Positions 25,712 through 34,726 of a DNA stretch of 64,000 nt are shown here, in pieces. This stretch comes from Myxococcus eversor. Lineage in GTDB: Bacteria; Myxococcota; Myxococcia; Myxococcales; Myxococcaceae. The notes under the pieces were generated by a model, which ran no database searches, was not told the origin of the DNA, and was given only the letters and a program-made list of their open reading frames with translations. Made by a program: the position numbers and the translations under genes. The stretch is taken from contig NZ_JAAIXY010000025.1 of assembly GCF_010894455.1 (NCBI RefSeq), positions 113,782 to 177,781 of the forward strand, in the 5' to 3' direction. The first letter of the stretch is position 1. Every line of letters starts with the position of its first letter.

Positions 25712-26672
25712 GAATTCACGAGCGCGTGGAACCCTGCTGAGCCAACTGCCGAAGCGGGTGGACGTGTATGAAGTCGGCCCTCGGGACGGACTCCAGAACG
25801 AGCTGCGCACGCTGCCCACGAAGGACAAGGCGCGGCTGATCGACGCGCTCGTGACGGCCGGCGAGAAGCGCATCGAGGTGACGTCGTTCGTATCACCCAA
25901 GTGGATTCCCCAGCTCGCGGACGCGGAGGAGTTGCTGCGGTTGGTGGGGCGGCGCGAGGGCGTGGTGTTCTCCGCGCTGGTGCCCAACCTCAAGGGGCTG
26001 GAGCGCGCGAAGGAGGCGGGGCTGCAGGAGGCCGCGGTGTTCATCTCCGCGTCCGAGGCCCACTCCAAGAAGAACATCAACAAGACCATCGCCGAGGCCA
26101 TGGCGGGTGCCCGCGAGGTGACGTCCGCGGCACTCCAGGCCGGGATGCGCGTGCGCGGCTACCTGTCCACCGTGTGGGGCTGCCCCTATGAGGGCCATGT
26201 CCCGGTGGAGCGCGTGGTGGACATCTGCCGGTACCTGGTGGATGCGGGCATCTACCAGCTCAGCCTCGGCGACACGATTGGCGTGGGCACGCCCCGGCAG
26301 ACGGAAGAGATTCTCGAGGCGCTCCTCAAGCACCTGCCGGTGGAGAAGCTGGCGCTGCACCTCCACGACACCCGGGGCACCGCGCTGGCCAACTCACTGG
26401 TGGGCCTGTCCGCGGGCGTGACGACGTTCGACGCGAGCATCGGCGGACTGGGCGGCTGCCCCTATGCGCCCGGGGCCGCGGGCAACCTGGCCACCGAGGA
26501 CGCCGTCTTCATGTTCCATGGCATGGGCGTGGACACCGGCATCAACCTGGACCGGCTGGTGGAGGCCGGGGAGATTGCCCAGGAGCTCATCGGCCGGAAG
26601 CTCGCGGGCAAGTACCTTCAGGCCGCGCTGGGCGAGCGCGAGAAGAAGGCCTCCCGTCGCTTGCAGACCTGA
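25704..26672 (+). CDS. mvaB: Hydroxymethylglutaryl-CoA lyase
   Basis: A 322-residue TIM-barrel lyase that splits HMG-CoA into acetyl-CoA and acetoacetate, the last step of leucine breakdown. It shows VDVYEVGPRDGLQNE with catalytic Arg/Asp, VTSFVSPKWIPQLADAEE, the metal-binding LHLHDTRGTALAN and the signature GGLGGCPYAPGAAGNLATED with the active-site Cys. Length is normal. ATG 25704 overlaps the methyltransferase gene. The acyl-CoA genes at 30.5-34.7 kb may belong to the same pathway though separated by other genes. In myxobacteria leucine and isovalerate metabolism also feeds branched fatty acids and signals. Confidence 0.95.
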   Translation: MAENSRARGTLLSQLPKRVDVYEVGPRDGLQNELRTLPTKDKARLIDALVTAGEKRIEVTSFVSPKWIPQLADAEELLRLVGRREGVVFSALVPNLKGLERAKEAGLQEAAVFISASEAHSKKNINKTIAEAMAGAREVTSAALQAGMRVRGYLSTVWGCPYEGHVPVERVVDICRYLVDAGIYQLSLGDTIGVGTPRQTEEILEALLKHLPVEKLALHLHDTRGTALANSLVGLSAGVTTFDASIGGLGGCPYAPGAAGNLATEDAVFMFHGMGVDTGINLDRLVEAGEIAQELIGRKLAGKYLQAALGEREKKASRRLQT

Positions 26673-26838
26673 GCCAACCCGGTATGGCGTCCCCCTGGGC
26701 TTCGCTCGGAGGACGCCCCGGGGCGGCCGGTCCGCGAGGGGTAGCAAGCCTGTAATCTTTTGACGGTGGTTCCGATGTGAGTGAGGCGCTGGTAGCCTGG
26801 GTAGCAGTCGACCCTGCTTTCACACCTGGACTTGCTTC

Positions 26839-28350
26839 ATGACCCACTCGGTCGACGCGACGGCCCTCGCGCGACGCTCGCTGGAAATCTTCGACGAGCA
26901 TCAAACCGCTCTCAACCGCCGGACGGACCGGATGTTCGCGGCGCTGATGGGCCTTCAATGGTTGGGGGCACTCCTCACCGCGTGGGTCTTGTCGCCAAGG
27001 ACGTGGGCGGGGACCTCCAGTGAGGTGCACCCCCATGTCTGGGCTGCCGGAGGGCTCGGTTTCGTGGTGGCCAGCCTCCCGGTGACGCTGAGCCTGCTGC
27101 GTCCCGGGGGCACGTCCACGCGGTTCTCCATCGGCGTGGCGCAAGCGCTGATGTCCGGGCTGCTGATCCACATCACCGATGGCCGCATCGAGACTCACTT
27201 CCACATCTTCGGTTCGCTGGCCTTCCTGGCCGTCTATCGGGACGTGCGCGTGCTGCTCGTCTACTCGGGTGTCGTCGTGGTGGACCACCTGGCGCGCGGG
27301 CTGTTCTGGCCGCAGTCCGTGTTCGGCACGGACCTGGTGAGCATCTGGCGTCCGCTGGAGCACGCGGGCTGGGTGCTGTTCGAGAACGTGTTCCTCATCC
27401 TGACGTGCCTGAGCGGACGGAAGGACTTGCGGGAGCTTGCCTCGCGACAGGCCCGTCTGGAGCTGTCCCAGGCACAGCTCCAGACGAAGGTGGTGGAGCC
27501 ATTGATGGACTCCGCCCGCGAGCTGACGGAGGCGATGCTCTCCCTGACCATCACCACCGAGGACCAGCGCCGGATGCTGTCACGGCAGGCGCAGGCGCTG
27601 TCGGAGACGCAGGTGACGGCGACGGAGATTCAGCGCACGTCGGAGGAGACGTCGCGGCGGGCGGAGGCCATCCTCGCGTCCACGACGCAGGCGGGCGATG
27701 CGGGGAGCACGGCCCAGTCGATGATTGGCAAGAGCATGCTCGGACTGGAGGGCATCCGCGCCCAAGCCGCGGAGCTGTCCGGGCAGTTGGAGGAACTGGG
27801 CTCTCGGGCCCGCCGGCTCACGGCCATCGCCGCCACCGTCAAGGACCTGGCGGACCAGTCGAACATGGTGGCCCTCAACGCGGCGATTGAAGCGGCGCGC
27901 TCGGGCGAGATGGGCAGGGGGTTCGCGGTGGTCGCCTCGGAGATGCGTCGGCTCGCGCGCCAGTCTCAGAAGGCCACGAGCGAGGTGCGCGTCATCCTCG
28001 ACGACACGATGAAGTCCATCAACGCGGTGATGACGGCGAGCAAGCGAGGCTCCGAGCGCATGGCACTCGACCTGGAGACAGTGCGAGCGTCAGGCGAGAG
28101 CCTCCAAGGACTCACCGCGATGATGGAGAGCAGCACCGACAGCGTGCGCCGCATCTCCGCGGCCGTGGGACAGCAGTCAGCGGGCGTCTCGCAGCTCTTC
28201 GGCGCGGTGAATGACCTGTCCGCGATGATGACGGAGACCCTGGGCCGGCTGGATGCCGCGACCTCCGCCACCAGTGCCCTGCGCACCGTCACCGACCGCG
28301 TGCAGAACGTCATCCAGACCTACCAACCCGACTCACATCGACCTTCCTGA
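26839..28350 (+). CDS. Methyl-accepting chemotaxis protein with multi-helix membrane sensor
   Basis: A 503-residue chemoreceptor. The first about 190 residues hold several membrane helices (LMGLQWLGALLTAWVL, GFVVASLPVTLSLL, IGVAQALMSGLLIHI) and the conserved HFHIFGSLAFLAVYRDVRVL segment found in membrane-embedded sensor modules; there is no large periplasmic ligand domain. The cytoplasmic signalling part has long coiled coils and the hairpin region VKDLADQSNMVALNAAIEAARSGEMGRGFAVVASEMRRLARQ. There is no obvious C-terminal methylesterase-docking pentapeptide. It stands alone without che genes nearby. The ligand is unknown; a membrane-embedded sensor suggests lipid, membrane state or a hydrophobic signal. 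Confidence 0.92.
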   Translation: MTHSVDATALARRSLEIFDEHQTALNRRTDRMFAALMGLQWLGALLTAWVLSPRTWAGTSSEVHPHVWAAGGLGFVVASLPVTLSLLRPGGTSTRFSIGVAQALMSGLLIHITDGRIETHFHIFGSLAFLAVYRDVRVLLVYSGVVVVDHLARGLFWPQSVFGTDLVSIWRPLEHAGWVLFENVFLILTCLSGRKDLRELASRQARLELSQAQLQTKVVEPLMDSARELTEAMLSLTITTEDQRRMLSRQAQALSETQVTATEIQRTSEETSRRAEAILASTTQAGDAGSTAQSMIGKSMLGLEGIRAQAAELSGQLEELGSRARRLTAIAATVKDLADQSNMVALNAAIEAARSGEMGRGFAVVASEMRRLARQSQKATSEVRVILDDTMKSINAVMTASKRGSERMALDLETVRASGESLQGLTAMMESSTDSVRRISAAVGQQSAGVSQLFGAVNDLSAMMTETLGRLDAATSATSALRTVTDRVQNVIQTYQPDSHRPS

Positions 28351-28420
28351 GCCCTCGGGCCGGGGCCGGACTTCACTCTGGGTAATCATACTCGGAGTGT
28401 GCCCGGGCGGGATTTTCAGA

Positions 28421-28446
28421 GGGGGCGGACTCCACGGCCCGCCCCC
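28421..28446. terminator. Hairpin between convergent genes
   Basis: GGGGGCGG (28421-28428) pairs with CCGCCCCC (28439-28446) between the MCP gene and the minus-strand Tim44-like gene. No T-run follows. Confidence 0.5.
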
Positions 28447-28457
28447 AGGCTCCAGAC

Positions 28458-30422
28458 TCACCGGTCGCCGATCATCGACGCCAGCTTCTCCTGAAGGCCC
28501 AGGTGCGCCGCCGCGGACTCAAGCATGCGGCGCTCCTTGCGGTCGATGCGGCCATCCACCAGGGCCATCTCGACGATGTTGCGCAGGAAGACCTCGGCCT
28601 CGGGGCTGCCCCGGACGACCAGTCGCTCGAAGAGCTGCGGCCCCGCGTTGAGGGCCATCTCCACCTGGGCCCACTCGACATCCCAGCGCTCGGAACACAG
28701 CTTCAGCAGCTTGCGCTCAGCGGGAGTCACCGTGCCGTCGGCGGCGGCGATGGCGGCCATCATGTAGAGCAGCCGTTGGCGCTCCTGGACATCCATCACC
28801 GCGTCCGTGCCGTTCCCCGCCGGAGCCACCGCGGGCGCACCACCATTCGACGGCCGAGCCATCGGCGCTCGGGCGGGCGGGGCCCGGTAGCTGCTGGCAC
28901 CCTCGCGGACATTCCACGCCTCGAACGGCAGCGCGGACGCGAGCACCCAGTCCCGTTCACCGGTGGCGAGCTGCGTGCCGCAGAACTCGCAAGCCGTGGC
29001 GGCGCTGTCGGTGAGCGGCGCGTTGCACTGGGGGCAGCGGTCCGTGGACACGCCATTCGCCGTGTTCGTCCGCGCGCCATGCTTGCGCACCAGCGTGAAG
29101 ACGAAGCGCTGGGGCAGGGTGGGAATCTGCGGCGGGCGCTCGTTGACGGGGCCCACGCCCATGCGCGCGCTCCAGCGAATCTCCGCGTGGGCGCGATCAT
29201 ACCCGCGCGGGTCCACCTCCAGCAGCCGCACGTCCACCGAGCCCACCGCGCACTCCAGGAACACGCGCCGCCGGCCCTGACGACGCAGCCCGTCCAGCTC
29301 GGAGTTCAACGTCCCGAGCGCCTCCGGAGTCGCCACCTTGGACAGGCCCTTCGTCTCGCCCCGGCTCTGCGCGTCGATCCACTTCCAGAACAAGAGCGAC
29401 GCACGGTCCTCCAGGACCTCCAGGTTGAGCGCCGGGTCCTCCTGGCGCGCCTGCATCAGCCCATCCACCGTCCGGTGGTAGCGCGAGTGCTCCACGCCCT
29501 GGGTAATCTCCGTGAGCGTCCAGTCGTAGTTGCCAGAGTTCACCACCGCGTTGCAGAACTCGCAGCGGTTGGCCGCGCCGCCCTTGTACGGGGCGCCGCA
29601 GTTGGGGCACTTGCCCTGGAACAGGTCCGCGCCGATGCGCGTCTGCGCGCCCGGCTTGCGCACGAAGGTCCACACCTCCGTGAAGGTCTCCATCGGGGCC
29701 CGGCGCGCGGCTTCGACGGCCTGCGCATCCGTGTCGTTCGCCGACACATCCGTGTCCCGCATCCGCGCCTGCACGCGGACCTGGATGCTGTCGAACCACT
29801 CGCTCTGCTCCAGGCCGATGAGCTGGACATCGAGCACTTCGATGTCGGTGATGGCATCGCGCACGCCCTGCGCATCCAGCAGCTTGAGCTGCACGTCGAA
29901 GCGCTGCCACGTCGCGTCCGACAGGAAGGGCCGCACCGGCGTCATGTCGCGGCGGAACCAGGCCTGCTGCAGGTCCATGAACAACCGACGCACCTTGCCG
30001 AGCACGGGCTCCAACTCGAACGCGGAATCCTTCAGCTTGAGCGCGTTGACCCAGCCGGACACATCTCGGGAAGTCACCTGGGTGCGCTGGTCCGCCTCGT
30101 ACTGGTCCAACGCCTTGCGCGTGGTGGCCGTCGGGTGGAGGTTGCGCTTGTAGAGCCAGTACCCGACGCCGCAGATGACCAGCAGCGGAATCATCACCTT
30201 CGGGTAGCGGAACACCAGCCGGAACGCCTCGAAGAGGATCCAGATGGGAATCCCATCGCCACCGCCGTCGCGGTCGGAGGAGGGACGCGTGTAGTGCTCG
30301 CCACCGCCGCCTCGGGCCAGGGCGTCGAGCGGAACGAGGGCCAGGGCCACCAGGGGGAGGGCCAGGGGCCACCGGGAGGCCCATGGGGAGAGCTGTCGGA
30401 GCACGGTGCGCGGCGAAGGCAT
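28458..30422 (-). CDS. Membrane protein with two Tim44-like/zinc-ribbon units and a TerB-like domain
   Basis: A 654-residue protein. An N-terminal signal or anchor (LALPLVALALVPLDALA) and a second helix (VMIPLLVICGVGYWLYK) precede a Tim44-like domain (VRRLFMDLQQAWFRRDMTPV, LDVQLIGLEQSEWFDSIQVR). A zinc ribbon GKCPNCGAPYKGG-CEFCNAVV follows near residue 270. A second similar unit ends with another ribbon, DRCPQCNAPL-CEFCGTQL, near residue 462. The last about 110 residues resemble a TerB-like helical domain: YMMAAIAAADGTVTPAERKL and EMALVDGRIDRKERRML, with acidic loops that could bind metal. Tim44-like proteins bind membranes or translocation partners; the cellular role here is unknown. It is divergent from the LiuC-like gene. 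Confidence 0.83.
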   Translation of the reverse strand: MPSPRTVLRQLSPWASRWPLALPLVALALVPLDALARGGGGEHYTRPSSDRDGGGDGIPIWILFEAFRLVFRYPKVMIPLLVICGVGYWLYKRNLHPTATTRKALDQYEADQRTQVTSRDVSGWVNALKLKDSAFELEPVLGKVRRLFMDLQQAWFRRDMTPVRPFLSDATWQRFDVQLKLLDAQGVRDAITDIEVLDVQLIGLEQSEWFDSIQVRVQARMRDTDVSANDTDAQAVEAARRAPMETFTEVWTFVRKPGAQTRIGADLFQGKCPNCGAPYKGGAANRCEFCNAVVNSGNYDWTLTEITQGVEHSRYHRTVDGLMQARQEDPALNLEVLEDRASLLFWKWIDAQSRGETKGLSKVATPEALGTLNSELDGLRRQGRRRVFLECAVGSVDVRLLEVDPRGYDRAHAEIRWSARMGVGPVNERPPQIPTLPQRFVFTLVRKHGARTNTANGVSTDRCPQCNAPLTDSAATACEFCGTQLATGERDWVLASALPFEAWNVREGASSYRAPPARAPMARPSNGGAPAVAPAGNGTDAVMDVQERQRLLYMMAAIAAADGTVTPAERKLLKLCSERWDVEWAQVEMALNAGPQLFERLVVRGSPEAEVFLRNIVEMALVDGRIDRKERRMLESAAAHLGLQEKLASMIGDR

Positions 30423-30524
30423 GAGGGGATGCTAACCGTTTCCGCCTTGCCAGACCCGCCTTCCCACCGCACTCTGCCGCGTCCCAGAGCGGCCCGCCGG
30501 GCGGGCCCTGGAAGGGGAGCGGAT

Positions 30525-31301
30525 ATGCCGGAATTCAAGGTCGACGCACGCGGTGCCATCGAGATCTGGACCATCGACGGCGAGGGCCGCCGCAACGCCA
30601 TCAGCCGCGCCATGCTCCAGGAGCTCGGCGCGCTCGTCGCTCGCGTGTCCTCGGGGCACCAGGTGCGCGCCGTCGTCATCACCGGCGCGGGCGACAAGGC
30701 CTTCTGCGCGGGCGCGGACCTCAAGGAGCGCGCGGGCATGGCCGAGGACGAGGTGCGCTTCTTCCTCGACGGGCTGCGCAAGACGTTCCGCGCGATTGAG
30801 AAGAGCGACTGCGTCTTCATCGCCGCCATCAACGGCGCGGCCTTCGGTGGAGGCACCGAGCTGGCGCTCGCCTGTGACTTGCGCGTGGCGGCCCCGGCGG
30901 CCGAGCTGGGCCTCACCGAGGTGAAGCTGGGCATCATCCCCGGAGGAGGCGGCACGCAGCGGCTGGCGCGGCTCGTGGGCCCCGGCCGCGCCAAGGACCT
31001 CATCCTCACCGCGCGACGCCTCAACGCGGCGGAGGCGTTCGCCGTCGGACTCGTCAACCGGCTCGCGCCCGAAGGGCACCTGTTGGAAGTGGCGCACGGG
31101 CTGGCGGAGTCGGTGGTGGACAACGCCCCCATCGCGGTGGCCACCGCCAAGCACGCCATCGACGAGGGCACGGGCCTGGAGCTGGATGACGCGCTCGCGC
31201 TGGAGCTGCGCAAGTACGAAGAGGTCCTCAAGACGGAGGACCGCCTGGAGGGCCTGCGCGCCTTCGCCGAGAAGCGCCCCCCCGTCTTCAAGGGACGCTG
31301 A
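30525..31301 (+). CDS. liuC: Enoyl-CoA hydratase, methylglutaconyl-CoA hydratase (LiuC/AUH)-like
   Basis: A 258-residue crotonase-fold enzyme. The oxyanion-hole region AFCAGADLKERAGM and the two catalytic Glu positions in FGGGTELALACDLRVAAPAA and LGLTEVKLGIIPGGGGTQRL are present. The GGGGTQRL stretch and ARRLNAAEAFAVGLVNRL are especially close to human AUH and bacterial LiuC, which hydrate 3-methylglutaconyl-CoA (in myxobacteria also work in reverse for isovaleryl-CoA synthesis). ATG 30525 lies after GGGGAGCGG. The general family is certain, the LiuC assignment likely because acyl-CoA carboxylase and HMG-CoA lyase genes are in the same neighbourhood. Confidence 0.88.
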   Translation: MPEFKVDARGAIEIWTIDGEGRRNAISRAMLQELGALVARVSSGHQVRAVVITGAGDKAFCAGADLKERAGMAEDEVRFFLDGLRKTFRAIEKSDCVFIAAINGAAFGGGTELALACDLRVAAPAAELGLTEVKLGIIPGGGGTQRLARLVGPGRAKDLILTARRLNAAEAFAVGLVNRLAPEGHLLEVAHGLAESVVDNAPIAVATAKHAIDEGTGLELDDALALELRKYEEVLKTEDRLEGLRAFAEKRPPVFKGR

Positions 31302-31314
31302 GGAAACACACGAA

Positions 31315-31346
31315 GGGCGGTGGCTCGCGACTCGCGAACCCCGCCC
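31315..31346. terminator. Nested hairpin between convergent genes
   Basis: GGGCGG-t-GG-c-TCGCG and CGCGA-a-CC-c-CGCCC form a long interrupted stem around an ACT loop, between the LiuC-like gene and the minus-strand YtxH-like gene. Confidence 0.55.
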
Positions 31347-31414
31347 TCGTGACCTCATGTCGGGTCGGACCCTTCGTCAACGGAAGTGGCCCGCGCGATG
31401 AGGCGGCCCATCAG

Positions 31415-31774
31415 CTAGGCGTTGGCGCTCTTCTCCGGCGCCAGGCCGATGTTCTGCTTGTTCATGTAGCCCATGGCCTTGTCCTTCACCTGGGTGCGCA
31501 GGTCGTCGCCCGTCTTGGGCGTGAGCAGCAGGGCCGCCACGCCGCCCGCCACCGCGCCGATGAGGAACAGCCCCAGGCCGCCCAGGCCGGTCCGCCCCGG
31601 CTTGTAGGTCGTCAGGCCCACGTGCCGCAGTGCATCATCCGGCTCGAAGTCGTCCCAGCGATCGCGGGCGACCCGGGGGAGCTCGTCGAGGAGCTTGTGG
31701 GCCATCCACTTGCGGTACAGCTCGCTCTTGGCCAATCCCTTCGCCGTCCACTTCGCCTTCTTCTTCGCGAACAT
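31415..31774 (-). CDS. YtxH-like small membrane protein
   Basis: A 119-residue protein with a basic N-terminus (MFAKKKAKWTAKGLAKSELY), one glycine-rich membrane helix (GLGLFLIGAVAGGVAALLL) and an amphipathic tail starting TPKTGDDLRTQVKDKA. The helix-plus-TPxxGxxLR arrangement is typical of YtxH-domain proteins, which are stress-associated but of unknown mechanism. It is divergent from the acyl-CoA carboxylase gene. Confidence 0.75.
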   Translation of the reverse strand: MFAKKKAKWTAKGLAKSELYRKWMAHKLLDELPRVARDRWDDFEPDDALRHVGLTTYKPGRTGLGGLGLFLIGAVAGGVAALLLTPKTGDDLRTQVKDKAMGYMNKQNIGLAPEKSANA

Positions 31775-31981
31775 GCTTCCCTCCTGGGCCAGTGTTGGTC
31801 GGGGACGCGCCGCACTACGGAGCGTCTCCTTCGAGCTTTGAAGGTAGGCAGGGGAGCCCGTGGCGGCATCCCCCGGGCCCTGGGGTTCGCACGACGCGTC
31901 ATCAGATGGACGACAAGGTGTGTTGGACCCCTCGGTGAGTTAGCAGCCAGCCGGGGACCTTTCTGCTATGTCGCCCGGGCC

Positions 31982-33511
31982 ATGTCCCAAGACACGAAAC
32001 TGCTCGAGAAGATCGCCCAGGTGGAGAAGGGTGGCGCGTCCAAGTACCACGCGAAGAACCAGGAGGCCGGCAAGCTGTTCGCGCGTGAGCGCATCCGCCT
32101 GCTCGTCGACGAGGGCTCCTTCGTCGAGGACGCGAAGCTCGCCAACAACCTGGACGCGGAGCTGCCCTCGGACGGCGTCGTCATCGGCCTGGGCAAGGTG
32201 GCCGGACGCACCGTGGCCATCATGGCCAACGACTCCACGGTGAAGGCCGGCAGTTGGGGCGCTCGCACGGTGGAGAAGATCCTCCGCATCCAGGAGACGG
32301 CCCGCTCGCTGCGCTGCCCGCTGCTCTACCTGGTGGACTCCGCCGGAGCCCGCATCACCGACCAGGTGGAGATGTTCCCCGGCCGCCGGGGCGCGGGCCG
32401 CATCTTCTACAACGAGGTGCACATGTCCGGGGACGTGCCCCAGGTGTGCCTGCTCTTCGGACCTTCCGCCGCCGGTGGCGCGTACATCCCCGCGTTCTGC
32501 GACCTGGTCATCATGGTGGACGGCAACGCCTCCATGTACCTGGGCAGCCCGCGCATGGCGGAGATGGTGATTGGCGAGAAGGTGACGCTGGAGGAGATGG
32601 GCGGCGCGAAGATGCACTGCTCCATCTCCGGCTGTGGCGACGTGCTGGTGAAGACGGAGCAGGAGGCCATCGCCGCGGCGAAGAACTATCTGAGCTACTT
32701 CCCGGAGAACTGCAGCCAGCTTCCGCCGCGCGCGGAGTCCAAGGCGCCCAAGGCCAGCGGGAAGAAGGTCGAGGAGATCGTCCCCGTCGACCAGAACAAG
32801 CCCTTCGACATGCACGCCCTCATCACCGAGCTCATCGACGAGGGGAGCTGGTTCGAGGTGAAGAAGCTCTTCGCCCAGGAGCTGATCACCGGCCTGGCTC
32901 GCATCGACGGCCGTCCCGTGGGCATCATCGCCAACCAGCCCAAGTACAAGGGCGGCGTGCTCTTCGTGGACAGCGCGGACAAGGCCGCCCGGTTCATCTG
33001 GCTGTGTGACGCCTTCAACATTCCGCTGCTCTACATGGCGGACGTGCCGGGCTTCATGATCGGCACCAAGGTGGAGCGCGCGGGCATCATCCGCTCCGGC
33101 GCGAAGATGATCTCCGCCGTGTCCGAGGCCAGCGTGCCCCGCATCTGCCTCGTCGTCCGCAAGGCGTACGGCGCCGGCCTCTACGCCATGAGCGGCCCGG
33201 GCTTCGCGCCCGAGGCCACCCTGGCGCTGCCCGGGGCGATGATCGCCGTGATGGGCCCGGAGGCGGCCGTCAACGCCGTCTACTACAACAAGATTCAGGA
33301 GCTGCCCGAGGCCGAGCGCCCCGCCTACGTCCAGAAGCTGCGCGACGAGTACAAGGCGGACGTGGACATCTACAAGCTGGCCAGCGAGCTCATCATCGAT
33401 GACATCGTCCCTGGTGAGCGCCTGCGTCACGAGCTGACCCAGCGGTACGGGCTGTACGCCTCGCGCCAGACGCCTCGGGCCGAAAAGAAGCACGGCGTCT
33501 ATCCCGTTTGA
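31982..33511 (+). CDS. Acyl-CoA carboxylase beta (carboxyltransferase) subunit
   Basis: A 509-residue biotin-dependent carboxyltransferase that passes CO2 from carboxybiotin to an acyl-CoA. It has two crotonase-like halves: ARERIRLLVDEGSFVE, LYLVDSAGARITDQVEMFPG, GPSAAGGAYIPAFCDLVIMV in the N half, and GGVLFVDSADKAARFIWLCD, MADVPGFMIGTKVERAGIIR, VRKAYGAGLYAMSGPGFAPE in the C half. Propionyl-, methylcrotonyl- or geranyl-CoA are possible substrates. The LiuC-like gene upstream and acyl-CoA dehydrogenase downstream would fit a methylcrotonyl-CoA role, but no biotin-carrying alpha subunit is present here. ATG 31982 is the family start. Confidence 0.93.
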   Translation: MSQDTKLLEKIAQVEKGGASKYHAKNQEAGKLFARERIRLLVDEGSFVEDAKLANNLDAELPSDGVVIGLGKVAGRTVAIMANDSTVKAGSWGARTVEKILRIQETARSLRCPLLYLVDSAGARITDQVEMFPGRRGAGRIFYNEVHMSGDVPQVCLLFGPSAAGGAYIPAFCDLVIMVDGNASMYLGSPRMAEMVIGEKVTLEEMGGAKMHCSISGCGDVLVKTEQEAIAAAKNYLSYFPENCSQLPPRAESKAPKASGKKVEEIVPVDQNKPFDMHALITELIDEGSWFEVKKLFAQELITGLARIDGRPVGIIANQPKYKGGVLFVDSADKAARFIWLCDAFNIPLLYMADVPGFMIGTKVERAGIIRSGAKMISAVSEASVPRICLVVRKAYGAGLYAMSGPGFAPEATLALPGAMIAVMGPEAAVNAVYYNKIQELPEAERPAYVQKLRDEYKADVDIYKLASELIIDDIVPGERLRHELTQRYGLYASRQTPRAEKKHGVYPV

Positions 33512-33529
33512 GTAGAGAATCTTGCCCTG

Positions 33530-33554
33530 CCCGGAAGGCCCGCTGCCTTCCGGG
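33530..33554 (+). terminator. Hairpin terminator after the carboxylase gene
   Basis: A perfect 9-bp stem CCCGGAAGG/CCTTCCGGG with a 7-base loop, followed by ACCCTTTG. TATAGAT just after it (33564-33570) could be a -10 for the next gene. Confidence 0.75.
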
Positions 33555-33580
33555 ACCCTTTGCTATAGATCCACCCGACC

Positions 33581-34726
33581 ATGGACTTTGAACTCCCCGA
33601 AAGTCATCGCGCCCTCCAGTCCTCCCTCCGCGACTTCTGCGAGCGCCAGGTGAAGCCCTTCGCCAGCCAGTGGGACAAGGAGGAGAAGTTCCCCATGGCG
33701 GTGGTGAAGGAGCTGGGCCAGCTCGGCGTCATGGGCATCCTCGTCTCGGAGAAGTACGGCGGGGCGGACATGGACTCGCTCGCCGTGGCCGTGGCCGTGG
33801 AGGAGATCGCCCGCTACGACGGCTCGCTCGCCCTCACGGTGGCCAGCCACAACGGCCTGGGCACCAGCCACCTGCGCGTCTTCGGCAACGAGACGCAGCA
33901 CGCGAAGTACCTGCCCAAGCTCGCCTCCGCGGAGGCCCTGGGCGCCTGGGGTCTGACGGAGCCCGGGTCCGGCTCGGACGCGTCCGGCATGAAGACGACG
34001 GCGGTGCGCCAGGGGAAGAACTGGGTGCTCAACGGCACCAAGATGTTCATCACCCAGGGCACCGTGGGCGATGTCTTCGTCGTCCTCGCGGTGACGTCAC
34101 CCCAGAAGCGCCAGAAGGGCGTCACGGCGTTCCTCCTGGAGAAGGGGATGCCCGGGTTCAGCCAGCGCGCCATCCACGGCAAGCTGGGCATGCGCTCGTC
34201 GGACACGGCGGAGCTGGTGCTGGAGAACGTGGAAGTGCCGGACGAGAACCGCGTCGGCGAGGTCGACCACGGCTTCATCGACACCATGAAGATCCTCGAC
34301 AAGGGCCGCATCACCATCGGCGCGCTGGCCGTGGGTCTGGCCCGGGGCGCGCTGGAGGAGTCGGTGCGCTACTCCAAGGACCGCACCGCCTTCGGCCAGC
34401 CCATCTCCGAGTTCCAGGCCCTGCGCTGGATGATGGCGGACATGAAGACGGAGACGGACGCGGCCCGGCTGCTCGTCCACCGCGCGGCGCGACTGGCCGA
34501 TGCGGGTCAGCCGTACTCCAAGGAAGCCTCCATGGCGAAGCTGTTCGCCTCCGAGGTCGCCATGCGCGCGGCCTCCAAGGCGGTGCAGATCCACGGCGGC
34601 TACGGCTACACCCGTGAATTCCCCGTTGAGCGCTACCTCCGCGACGCCAAATTGTGTGAAATTGGAGAGGGAACGAGCGAGATCCAACGCACCATCATCG
34701 CGAGAGAGACCTTCAAAGGGGCTTGA
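33581..34726 (+). CDS. Acyl-CoA dehydrogenase (short/branched-chain type)
   Basis: A 381-residue FAD enzyme that forms the alpha-beta double bond of acyl-CoA. FAD and substrate motifs are AWGLTEPGSGSDASGMKT, WVLNGTKMFITQG, FGQPISEFQALRWMMADM, VQIHGGYGYTREFPVERYLRDAK and EIGEGTSEIQRTIIARE. The Glu in GEGTSEIQ occupies the catalytic-base position of short/medium-chain enzymes; true isovaleryl-CoA dehydrogenases have Gly there and a base elsewhere. So despite the leucine-pathway neighbours, this is better called a short-chain acyl-CoA dehydrogenase unless tested. The stop overlaps the next gene's ATG. Confidence 0.93.
   Translation: MDFELPESHRALQSSLRDFCERQVKPFASQWDKEEKFPMAVVKELGQLGVMGILVSEKYGGADMDSLAVAVAVEEIARYDGSLALTVASHNGLGTSHLRVFGNETQHAKYLPKLASAEALGAWGLTEPGSGSDASGMKTTAVRQGKNWVLNGTKMFITQGTVGDVFVVLAVTSPQKRQKGVTAFLLEKGMPGFSQRAIHGKLGMRSSDTAELVLENVEVPDENRVGEVDHGFIDTMKILDKGRITIGALAVGLARGALEESVRYSKDRTAFGQPISEFQALRWMMADMKTETDAARLLVHRAARLADAGQPYSKEASMAKLFASEVAMRAASKAVQIHGGYGYTREFPVERYLRDAKLCEIGEGTSEIQRTIIARETFKGA

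Noticed and set aside
31940..33493. Minus-strand open frame of 517 codons
   Set aside because: Antisense to the acyl-CoA carboxylase beta gene; no recognisable protein features.
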